Positions 34,001 through 44,750 of a DNA stretch of 64,000 nucleotides are shown here, in pieces (position 1 is the stretch's first letter; the number at the start of each line of letters is the position of its first letter). A model generated the notes under the pieces. It was not told where the DNA came from. It saw only the letters and a list, made by a program, of their open reading frames with translations, and searched no databases. This stretch comes from Dactylellina haptotyla (Eukaryota; Ascomycota; Orbiliomycetes; Orbiliales; Orbiliaceae): assembly GCA_031310005.1 (NCBI GenBank), contig CM062379.1, positions 6,076,001-6,140,000 of the forward strand. The letters are read 5' to 3'. The position numbers and the translations under genes are program-made.

Positions 34001-37000
34001 GATTCTCTTATTTTTATCCCATCTTCATGAGCCGCCTTTGCGGGCAAACCCTTCAGGCCATCCCAAAGCCACGGTTTTTCTTGCGGATCGGGGATATAGA
34101 CTACTGGGCTACGTAAGCGTCTAAGGCCAGAAATCAAGAAGGAATGCTACTAGGTATCAGCAGCCCAAACGTAAGAGGAGTTTTAGGAAACATTCTGGTC
34201 GCACATTGTGATTCGTTGGTTTTCTGATTTCTCCTACCTGCGAGCAAAAGGCACAGTAAGGCGGCGGGATATATTTGGGAACAAACCACACATATCACAC
34301 GTAACAGAAGAAATGTGTTGGACGTGTGGTTACTGCGGCGGGTGTCTTTTTTTAACATTTATTTCCCCCCAGCAAAAGATACGCTCCGGGTAAAATGAGA
34401 AAAATGCTCCATGCGGCTGGATGTGCGGAATGGCTTGGACATCTGATATCGGAGGTGGCAAAGCTATTATTTCCACTGGGTGTCTGATTGATAACATCCT
34501 CTGTGGCTAGAGAAGGATCAGTGCTCAGTGGTGGCTGCAATCTCACCCCCCAGTGCCCGATGCAGTAGTTTTGCCAGGTTATCGCATTTCTGATAACCAG
34601 AAACACGACCAAGATGACGGAAGGGCTAGGCGCGACACGCAGGCTGAAGAGGGAAAGTAGGAATATCTGCTGGCCCCGGCTACTTCCGTGCAGGTTTGAG
34701 GCGGGTGCTGGATCGGTTAGACTTTCAATCGGCCCCGTTTTATTAATTGCTCGTCTGACAAATATCCGGTTTCTGGGTGTGAACTCTTTTTAAGGCCCTC
34801 CACCCAGAATTCTCTCGGGCGGGAGGTGTATGCCTGACCACACAACAGACTTTCCGATCTGCTTTCCCCACACTGGATCCCAGCCCAGCTGAATAGATTA
34901 AAGAAAATTTATCAGCACGGTGATTTAATAGGGATGAGGCTCTTCCTGACACCTGATGCCCCCTCAGTTTATTATTAGGCAGGGAAATAATTCGTAAGGC
35001 TTGTGGGTTCTATAACTGTGTTATCTATAGTAGCACAACGTAACTTCTTTTTTTGTTGGGGACCGGTCTCCGTGCGTAGCAATCAATGTGAAATACCAAT
35101 AAGATCCTTCGATTAACAACCTGAATACATCGATGAATACATATTTAGCAAAGAAAACTGTTGAGACACTACGTAATCAGGACCGGTTAACAGTGGTAGC
35201 CAGAGCGTCTATTTATGATTGATCCCAAATTGAAGAACCTCGTCTGCACGATGCGGGTAGCTGCAGCAGGGCTCGAGGATTCAATGCTCCTTAAAACAGT
35301 CTTGGAAGCATCATGACATCAAGCCTTTGGCTGAATGCACCAAATAGGAGAGGCGAGACCAGGAAGATGGCGAGCATAGTGGCTGGTGCACGAGGGACCT
35401 CGAGCCCTATGCAACATTTCAGTAGTGTGATGCCCATCGCCCTAGAAGGAAATTAGAGATGATGGCATTGCATTGACCTCTTTGAAGAATTTTCGCTGAG
35501 GCTCCATTCGAGGCTCAGAGGCGGTGCACAACGTTCGCCAGAAAATATAACTGGGGTCAGAAAGTCCACTTACCTCTTTTGGACCCCAAGACGGGTGTGC
35601 ACTGCCACCCCTTCTCGGTTAAGTGCAACACAGGGTAGCTCCCCGGTGCCACACCGGGAGCCAAAGTAGGATTTACCACGGACGCGTGAAGTAACAGCTC
35701 CTCGAATTCTCACGAAGTAGCTCTGGCAGAGTCATAGACCGTGCGTGACTTTGTGAGTTCTGGGAAAAAGACACGCTAACCTCAATCGACACGACCTTGT
35801 CAGCATCGGTAGATTCCAATGGTATCAATGGCGAGACCGCATGAATGCATTGGAGGTGGCGACGGGACGCGGTGATGAGCTTCATGGTTTACTTATCGAT
35901 ATTGGCGGGGAGGTTCAGCTCTGTCTGTGAAGTCGACAAGATGACTCACGTCAACCCTATATTCGATTTTCCGCTGCATGACAGAAGCCATACCGCCAAG
36001 AGTGTCACGGGCAACCCGGTCGTCCCAATGAATACGTCTCGATTGCGCAGGTCAGGACAAAAGTGCAAACCCTCCCCACCAAAGAAAACACCGGTGTCTT
36101 CTTGTTTCCTTGCTTTCCATGTGTCGGTGTAGAAGGGGAGCTCTGGTATCGAACAATAGTTAAGAACCAGTCATAGCCCAAAGTTCAAGGGAATGTGAAC
36201 GTTTCCCATTCCCCGGTACATGAGGGTACCTGCGGCGTGCTTGTCCCCCTTAGCCATGGCAAGCTAGCATGAATCAACCATGATGTTCTGCTAGGTATCT
36301 CCACCGTTATCGATACACACGGTTATTCTTAACCGAGCGGGATAACGGAATTGTCCAGTTCGTTTTTGAAGCCGCAAGCGGATGATCGTTGACTCCTCAT
36401 GACTTCCCGTGTTCTTCAGCTGGACAAGGAGCGCAACATGCCAAATAATTAGGATTTTTCCGGATAATGGTTGTCGGGAACGTCGGGGTCTGGCGATTTC
36501 GCTTTCCCCGCATTGCCCGATTTGAAGCGAGTAGGATTGATAGCGGTGTTACCGTGTTCCTCATGCTATGCTATGAATATCGTTTTCCGTGAGACGAATA
36601 CCAGCAGACTCTGTGGAACGCGTCTACAGGGTTGGATTCCTAAAAGACATGCAGCAGATGGCGACGAATGAGCTTGGGTGCCTGTGAAGCTGCCTTAGGC
36701 CCGCTTGAGACCTCGCTTATGGGGACCCTGCGAAAAATACGGTCTGGCCTGGGCTGTACACCCTCACGAAAATTTTGCGACAAAAGACATTCAAATCTAA
36801 GACGAATCAGAGAAAGCTTGTGGCCTGAAAGCGTCGTTCGTAATCGATTGGGGAAAACAGGAATCGAGCGACGACGACTGGGTGAAGACAGGCTGGCGGA
36901 GCGAGCGCACCATCACAGAAGGGCTCGACCTCTCGGGTTGCACGTCGAGAATACATGCTGTGCATTTCCGTCGAGGTGCATATTATTGCGCATGTGTCCC

Positions 37001-38988
37001 GGGACTTTTTACGTAGTTCGCTAAGTGATCAATCATCTGCTCTGCTGAAGGCCCAATCCCGCAGAGACGAATCGGAGAGGGAAAAAGTGAACTTTTCCTT
37101 GCTGGGTAGTGGGCTGGCGTGGGGAAGGGAGAGGAGGGCAGGTTTTTCGTCTAGAAGCAACGATGACTCGATCCTTCACGCTAAAAAAGTTCACTCTCCC
37201 ACGGGTCGTCTGCCAGACACACCCGAAACCCGGTCATTTTTACCGTCGACGGTTGAGACAGGTACATCGGGTTTGTGAGAGTAAGCGCAGAGTCATCTGG
37301 GCGGGTACTTTCGAGGGACATTTTGCGACGGTACCCGTCGACATTGCGCGCCGTCTATCGACTATCGATAAGGAGTCATCGTCATCAGCAGCGACGCACA
37401 TGGTACATCGCCGTGCCGTCGCTCAAAGACGAAAGACGAAAGACGGAGATTACGAACACCAAGACGGCCACTATTTCGTATCGTCGTGTTATCATCTTGA
37501 TATCGCAAGAATCTTCACGCGAGCGATGAATATTTGGAAAAGCCACAATTGGAGGCTCGACAGAAGGGGTGAGATTAGATAGCCGCAATAAGTGGCGGTG
37601 TTTTGTTTGAAGGATAAGAGCACACCCTCCCCGGGCAAGGCCCTCCGGGGAGCCACATGCACGCAAAGCTTCCTGACACAACTGCGGCGGTGCAGCTGGC
37701 AGAAAAGGGAAAAGAGAACAGGCGTCGGTGAGCAAATAGGATTGGTGTTCTTTCGACGCAGGAGGTAGACCGTTTGAGGTAGAGCAGGTGCTAAGTGAAG
37801 CGTATTCTGCAGCACTGGGAGGACGAATCCTTTTTTTCCCTTTTTCCTGCTCTGCCATTCGTTCTTTTCCTCCTCCGTCACCACCCAGCTGCGTTCTTCT
37901 CGGGAGAGGGGAAAAAACAAAAGGTACCGGTGAAGTACCTCCGCACCAGCATCACCACTTCCTCTCAGGCTTGCTAGGCAAGCACAAAGCTCGTTTGGGA
38001 AAAGCAACTAAAGCAACTGTGCTCTCTCTTACGTACCCATCCAGTAAGCTGCTTGATACTTTTGTTCCCCCGTCGTTTTCCCAAGTTATTCCTGTGCTGC
38101 GGGTGAGTGTCCGTGTGACAGGGTTCACCCACCCCCGAACACCCATGTCACCGGCATGGATGGGACGGTCGTCGCAAGCACTAAGCACTAAGCACTTGCT
38201 TTGTGTGCCTTGAGGGCGCCCAAGTCGTTCTCAAGGCCCGTCGTGCCCTCCTCCTCTGCTTGGGCGTGTGCTTTCTTCTTTGCTTTGTCTGGCCGTCTCA
38301 AGGGTGAAAGGATCCACCACTCCCTCTGCTTTCTTCTTCTCCTTCTTCCTCCCTGTGACGCCGTCAAGGTGGTGTCGGGCACTGCGCCCGCATACCAAAT
38401 TAAAAAGTCGACTGTCCGATTTCAGGCTGCTAATAAGCAAAAAAGAGAAAAGGTACTTTTTCTGCGGGCAGCCGTTTCGCTGCGCCAGAGAACCAGTCAT
38501 CGAATCCTGGTCCATATTAAGAAATCTGCGCCTGCGGAAAGAGGATATCGTAGATTTCGAGATTGGTATTAATATTGGCCCGTCCGCCCTCCATCGACGG
38601 CTTCTGGATCCCCTCCTATTCCTACTCCAACCAAGCATCGACGAAGTATATCTTGTGCATGCATCCGCACAGGTTCTCCAATCCGACTCTCTCCAACATT
38701 CCACCGCAGTCATCGCCATACACCAATTCCACAACAGCGACAACACCTTCTTCGTCCTCCCACCGACGGGCTGTCTCATATCCAACCACACTCCCAACAC
38801 ACGCAACACACCTGCCGCTGATCCCCATTCCCTCTTCGAGAGCCACTACAAGAACCGCACGCCGTCTCCCTCGTCCAGCCGGCGCGATTCCGTCCCACGT
38901 CAAATCCTCTCCTCTCCCCTCATACCTGGACCTGCACACGCCAGATTACTGGTCTTATTACCACTACTACTACAATAACCCGCACAAG
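31055..38988. other. Gene-poor region, about 7.9 kb
   Basis: The left end is the T-rich 3' region of MED13 (runs of T at 31,404-31,460). I found no exon chain, domain or transposon protein in the rest on either strand. Open frames are short, overlap in several frames and look random. A 10-bp hairpin lies at 35638-35661. From about 37.8 kb rightwards the plus strand becomes pyrimidine-rich, fitting a long leader for the gene at 38,989. Confidence 0.5.
35638..35661. other. Strong inverted repeat (hairpin)
   Basis: gctccccggtg and caccgggagc pair over ten base pairs with one bulged C and a three-base loop, inside the gene-poor region. Function unknown. Confidence 0.6.
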
Positions 38989-39999
38989 ATGGCTGCCTAC
39001 CCAAGAGACATTCCATCCTGGAACAGCCAGTCCGCCTACTACTACGGCGCTCCCGCTGTTCCTCAGCACGCCCCTCCTGCTTCTTCTCCAAGAGCTGTCG
39101 TCGTCCCGAGAAACTCTCCTTCCAGATACGAACAGCTCCCGACAATGATGCCTCAGCCAGCTGCTATCCCAAAGTCCTACATGCACGCCACCTTTGAGAG
39201 ATTCTCTCAGCACGCATACGGATGCACAACCTGCTACGACCCACTCCGTGTTCACCTGGAACGTCGTCAGCTCTGCACAGAGGGCCACAAGCTCGCCAGG
39301 AAGGTTTCCAAGGCTCTCTACGAAGAGGCCAATGACAAATACCGCCGCTCGAAGGCCACTCGACGCCGCGCTGACGGCTGGCAACCTATCGAGGTCGACA
39401 TCCCAAAGGGCTGCGAGGTCGTCCGCGCTCTCATCACTGCCATGGAACGTGGTCTCAACATCAACTCTCGACCAGAAGCTTCCGCTGGGCCGGTCACCCC
39501 AGTCACTCCATCCCCACCAACGTACTACGACCATTCTGCGTACGCCTACCAGCGACGACCTGGCCCATCTTCTGACGAAGAGCTCTACTCTCGTTCCCGC
39601 TCTCGTCACCGCGACGAACCCGAAACCGGTCGTTCGCGCTCCACCAAGCGTAGCTCCTCCGTTGGCAACGCTGGACGCAAGCCAGTCATTGTCGGAATTG
39701 AAGAGCGACAACGCCGACCATACGGTGGCTCTCACTCCAGCAACGGTTCCGTTGACAGCGGTTACGACTCCACCCCAGGATCTCCCGACTATGTCCGCCG
39801 AGGATCCCAATACGCCGAGGACATGAAGCGCCGAAAGGAGCGACCAAAGTCCATCCTCAAGAAATCCATCTCCTTCGAACGAGAACATCTTCTCGAGAAG
39901 GAGCCACAAACTCCACACTCCCCCACCAAGGGCACCAGCCAGGAGAAGTACGTTTTCTTCAACATCTCCGGCGAGTGCCTCGCACCCGGTTACGACTAA
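38989..39999 (+). CDS. Conserved fungal protein with short Cys/His motif and disordered Ser/Arg tail
   Basis: An intron-less 336-aa frame. I chose ATG 38989 (MAAYPRDIPSWNSQSAYYYG) because the sequence before it is C-rich leader-like; an in-frame upstream ATG at about 38,659 could add 110 low-complexity residues. Residues about 65-160 are the only ordered part: FERFSQHAYGCTTCYDPLRV, then LCTEGHKLARKV, giving a Cys-x2-Cys...Cys-x3-His pattern that could bind a metal, then IEVDIPKGCEVVRAL. I recall related fungal proteins but no name. The rest is Ser/Arg/Pro-rich (SRSRSRHRDEPETGRSRSTK), ending RPKSILKKSISFERE and FFNISGECLAPGYD. The function is unknown; the long flanking space suggests complex regulation. 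Confidence 0.85.
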   Translation: MAAYPRDIPSWNSQSAYYYGAPAVPQHAPPASSPRAVVVPRNSPSRYEQLPTMMPQPAAIPKSYMHATFERFSQHAYGCTTCYDPLRVHLERRQLCTEGHKLARKVSKALYEEANDKYRRSKATRRRADGWQPIEVDIPKGCEVVRALITAMERGLNINSRPEASAGPVTPVTPSPPTYYDHSAYAYQRRPGPSSDEELYSRSRSRHRDEPETGRSRSTKRSSSVGNAGRKPVIVGIEERQRRPYGGSHSSNGSVDSGYDSTPGSPDYVRRGSQYAEDMKRRKERPKSILKKSISFEREHLLEKEPQTPHSPTKGTSQEKYVFFNISGECLAPGYD

Positions 40000-42900
40000 A
40001 TGAAGCGACCACTTTCAAAGCTATTCACAGCAAAGCACCTATCTATACATACATATAGACTATTTTTTGGACAAAGGATGGCCTGGCACAGTTTTGTCGC
40101 TCCGCTGAAAGTACTGGTACTCTATATCCTCGTCGCAGGATAATATATCCACCGTATGAACAAAAGCGCAACAGGTTGCCATGAAAATCCACCACATATT
40201 TTTGACCGCTCCGCTTTTTTGGCAAAGCCAAGAAGGGACCGCGAAAAAATAACGCCGACCTACAGCTTGCAGGAAACAGTGTTCGCCTGCAACCAGGTCC
40301 GCATTTTCGGAGTTTCGTCTACTATCATTTCGAAATTTCCCAGCCGCACTACCCAGTTAGAAAGCAAAAGGCTAGTGTCCTACGTAAGCTGCATGTTCAC
40401 AATACAAAGCAAGCGAATATTACTAGGACGCTCATTGCTATTCTACAAACTTGTGGGCTGACCCAAAAAATCATGGGGTATCCTTACGGAAAGAATAGGG
40501 AAGAATAAGAGAGCTAATAGAGTGAGAGAGGCTTCTGGTTTCAGTTTCCTCTCTTTTCATCAAAGTCAAACGGGCATCATCTTTGTTTGAAGTGAAGCAC
40601 CGCCTGCTTTGGGATCTCACTTGCACCTTTTTGCTTTTCTTCTCTTCTTTCTTTTGCATTCGGATTTCCACCCAGAAAAAAACAATAATCGTCTCCGCGA
40701 CGAACGAGATTTACGAGTACATGGGAGGGTTGAATTGATTTCTAATTCGCACAGAGGCCAGAGGGCCAGGAAACACTAGAACGAACGAGGATGATTGGAT
40801 AGAGAGATTCGGTTGCATATGATTTGCAACCGGAGAAAGGGTGGTGCCTGCTTCTTTTTTTGTTTGATTTTGTACTTCTACATGCTGCGCTGCAATGTTG
40901 AGCGGGATGGTCTGTGTGGCCTCCTCTCACACTTTGTTCGTTTTTTTTTCTTTCTTCTCACACACCATCTTTTTATTTTGTTCTTTTCTTGCGACCTCGC
41001 TTGTTCCCGTTCAGCTGAAGAATTTTCGATCGCCAAATCTTCCTCAACCGGGTTGCCTTTTTGTCTCTTCTTCAAACATAGAACTTTCTGTATTTTATTT
41101 TAGAACTTGTACGATTTTGCATGCACATATAAAGAGGCGACAATAAATATGAATAACACAAAAAAACGTTAAAACTCAAAAATACCTCTCACTTTAAAAT
41201 CTCGGCCGTGAATTCCTCGTAGTCCACTTTCTGGTGTGCGCTCATTTATAAAAGCGACGTAAAAAGGAAAAAATCTTGGCAACCTCATGTAGAGGTACGA
41301 AAACGCCGAGAGCGAGGAAAAATCTCTTTACGCGCATGTGCATATTGTGCATACATATATTAAGTACGAAAAGTAATAATTAGGATCTCAGATTATCGGA
41401 CCGGTATTTCTCGCTCTCACATTCTCCCACCCAAAATGCCGACCTCTCTTTACCTTTTGCTTTCCCTTTCCACATCTATTTCACATTATTCGTGCACAAC
41501 TAGCCGAAGGCAAAGGTGGGATGGTGGGGTCCACAATTTATCTTAACAGCTGCAAAAGAAAGAAGGGTGTTCCCGTCTTTTAGATGACAGGGGTGGTGAC
41601 CAGGCTGGTTTTTTGCTGGGAAAGTGGCATCATTGAACATGGGGTCCGTCCCGTCTTTTCGGTGTTTGCAGTGTTTGTTCGCAAGGAAAGAAGAGAACGA
41701 AAAGCAAAGAATGTGGGAAACAAAAGGGTATGGGACTTTGGGAAGCTTTGTTCTTTGCTCTGAGAAACGATTTTTCTTAATTAATATTAAACAAGGGGGG
41801 GTTATAATTGTCCAAGCTCAAGAAAATAGATCGGAGAAACTGGGACCCCAACGGTCGGGTGAGAGAGAGAAAAAGGAAAAAGTCACGGCTCTGACGGTTA
41901 CGAAGTCTTTCCGTTACGTTTCATATCGTTTTTTGGGATGGTTTTATGAAATAGAAAAAAAGGACGTTTTCGTGCGATCCGCCTGCGATTGGTTTCCGCT
42001 CCCTCGTTCGAGGCCGCGAGGCAGGGCACTTCCCTCTTTCTCCTTAGCTAACATTTCTGATCGCATATGTAGGAACGAGAAGCAAGTCAAGAAAATCTTG
42101 CGTCCGTCTGATTACATTACTAGCTGGATAGAGAGATTCGCCCCGGCCGACATGACAGTACATCCGCTAAATGTGAAATGCATTGCATAACAGGCGGATC
42201 CGCTCTCGGAATCGAATCAGAGACTAGATAAAATGTTAGAACTAGAACAAACAGAATGTAGAGGTACCCCAAGCCTCAACCCATCCAATCGCCTGCCCGA
42301 CTAAGCTGAATGGTCAGACGACCCTTACGAAGAAAGTGGATCCGTATTTCTCAAATTCGAATATCTTCATTTTATTTTATTTCTTGCTTAAGAGCTAAGT
42401 TTATTCCTAAGTGCGCCGAAAAGCCGCCTTAAATTTTAATGAATTTCGTTGAGAGGTTTTTTTCGCTCGAATCAAAGGTAAAGGGTTGACGACGGGTCGG
42501 ATGTGAATACCAAATAGGACGGCTAGTTCTTTAGATTCTTGCGCTAAATCGTGTGTTGTACCTGACGTCAAGGTGGTGGATGGACCCTTTGTGCGGGTTG
42601 TTGGAAATACAATCTTACCCGCCCTTTCTTGAATTCTAGAATGTGGGTATGAGGTCAAACGGCTCTTTTTGCTTTCGCGCGGATCCCAAGGGAGCAGCGA
42701 CCATTTGATTGTTCCGTTGTTTAGACTTTGGGGCGACAACAGCTCCAGATCAGGTGAGATTGGACGGCCAGGCGCCTTATAATTTACCTGGCGTGTTTCA
42801 TCAATGGGTCGACTGTATAGTCTTTAACTCACGCAGGACGATAACTTTCAAAATGGAAATTAGTTTTCTTCTTAGCTAGGTCTTTCTTTTTTCTCTCTCT

Positions 42901-43892
42901 CGTTCCATCCTTTTGTCCATTTCTCACGGGATGATCGTGGTTCGCAAAAAGTAAAATGGTTTAGGGCGAGGTTACGTCGCTGACCCTTCTCGACCCTCAT
43001 TTTTAGCCCCGCAGCCTGGCCTACTCAACATTCCGGCGCAGGAAAGTCTAGTCTAGAAAGAAAATGAGAGCAAAAAAGCCCATCAATTTCAATCGAGTAA
43101 GAGAAAGAAAAGAAAGAAAACTAGCAAACGCTCGGATATGTGACAGAATAATGCGAAACGGACGAGGGAGGAAACTGTTCCGTGAACGTGCAGGTCCAAT
43201 TCGTCCGCTCGTGAAGTAATCTACCTGAAATACAGAGGGCAATCTGGAGCATGTGCCATCCTTCTTTCGGTACAACCAATCGACAGACCCGTTAGCTCTT
43301 GATCGACGACATGGGAGGGTATGCAGGAAATAATATATGTAAAAGATCAGGAAAGAGGAACAGGCATGATCGCGGCTTCTGCGTAGACTGGGGGATTTTC
43401 TATTAAACCGAATCTAGCAGCTAAAGAATACGTCTGGAATGTTTGGCACGGCATGTTGAAATGGATTTCGATTTCTGCCGGCCGGGTAAGTAGGGCGTAG
43501 ATATAGGCTGCCGGCTGGGCAGTACCATAGATGGCAAGATGTTTAGATGAGTTCGGAAGGTGTTCCAGCCACGCCCGAAGGTAAAAGGTGGTGAGGAGGG
43601 GGATTGTGGCCGGTCATGGTGCCCCAAGGGGGGTATTTCCCGCCATCCACCCAGATATCCTCTGGTCAACAGTGCCGACCGGTAAGTATACGCAAGGGAC
43701 ACATCGAGCGGCTCAGGTTGTAGTTGCTCTTCGAAGGTGTTGCAGAAGGTGATACAAGGTTCGATCGTCTAAAAGGGGAAGAGTGTTGCACCGCCACCGC
43801 CTGAGACGTGTGCCACGATTGCCACACCTTGAAAATTAAACCTCAACGACACCCGCCGGATCTTAATCTTAACCGCAACTTCAACCGTGACA
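40000..43892. other. Gene-poor region, about 3.9 kb
   Basis: The left part is the 3' region of the preceding gene, with T-rich and A-rich tracts (40,855-40,990). The right end before 43,893 is the promoter of the ribosomal-protein gene. No further exon chains, RNA genes or repeats were recognised. Confidence 0.45.
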
Positions 43893-44232
43893 ATGGCGAA
43901 GAAAGGTACGCAATCGCTCAACAACCACCAGAAATGCGGACTTAACGATGGCTCTGTAGCTAACAAAGCGGTCTACAATAGCAAAATCCCGAACGATCGC
44001 CGTCCGCCTGATCTCCATGGCGCTGACCGGGTTCTTCAAGACCCGTATCCGGCCGAGATTGCATCGACCGCTGAGCATGCTGAGTTACGATCCTATCGGT
44101 AAGCGGGAATTCACGGTTTATATTCGGGCGTATAGAAGTTGGGCGCTACTATAGCATCAAATCTGACAGTAGATACGGAGAATATAGTCAAGAAGCGGGT
44201 CTTGTTCCTTGAACAGAAGCGAAAGAAGTGAA
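43893..44232 (+). CDS. MRPL39: Mitochondrial large-subunit ribosomal protein bL33m
   Basis: A 57-aa protein split over three tiny exons: 43893-43905 (13 nt), 43982-44098 and 44189-44232. The introns are 76 nt (GTACGC donor, GCTAAC branch, ATAG acceptor) and 90 nt (GTAAGC donor). Joined, the product reads [20 protein letters not shown], then [20 protein letters not shown], then [16 protein letters not shown], a full-length match to fungal bL33m (yeast Mrpl39). It would be imported into mitochondria and assembled in the large ribosomal subunit. No exon is long enough to show as an ordinary open frame, so it is easily missed. The downstream gene is convergent, with 518 bp between coding ends. 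Confidence 0.95.
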
Positions 44233-44750
44233 ATCTCGACGCCATCCTCCAAGCATATTCTCTACCCGCGGCCGTTGGAAACCCGTTCGTCGAGTTCCGA
44301 AACCTACCTTATACACCTTCGGATATAATGGGTGCCTACTGTACACTATACACTATTACTCTTACTTCGAGCGCGCGCATTGAATGGGTGCCTTGAATTG
44401 GAGCATGTAAATAAGACTACACATCTTCAGATCTCAGGCGATAATGGCGCATTTATTGGGCCTTCTGCGACAGCACTGGTCATATTTTACCTTGAATTTC
44501 CGTGCAAAGAAGTAGCTCAAAACCCAAGGAAGCATCGACGCAAGAACAAATGGACATCAAAAATTGCAAACGATCCCAAAACAAGTAAAAACAAGAATAA
44601 ACCGAGGAAAGGCACAAAGTTACTTGCAATCAAATTCATATTTATTGGGTCGTTTTTCGGTATTTTCGGTATTTTATGTGAGACCCATTTAACCTCCGCC
44701 CCACCAGACCAAAGAAAGAAAGAAGGAAGGAAAAGGAAAGAGGCCGCAGC
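44233..44750. other. Convergent intergenic region
   Basis: Contains the 3' ends of bL33m (+) and the coiled-coil gene (-). AAAG-rich near 44,700-44,750. Nothing else seen. Confidence 0.4.

Noticed and set aside
38268-38978. 236-codon forward frame before the 336-aa gene
   Set aside because: Pyrimidine-rich leader sequence is open in several frames at once; there is no domain and no good start.
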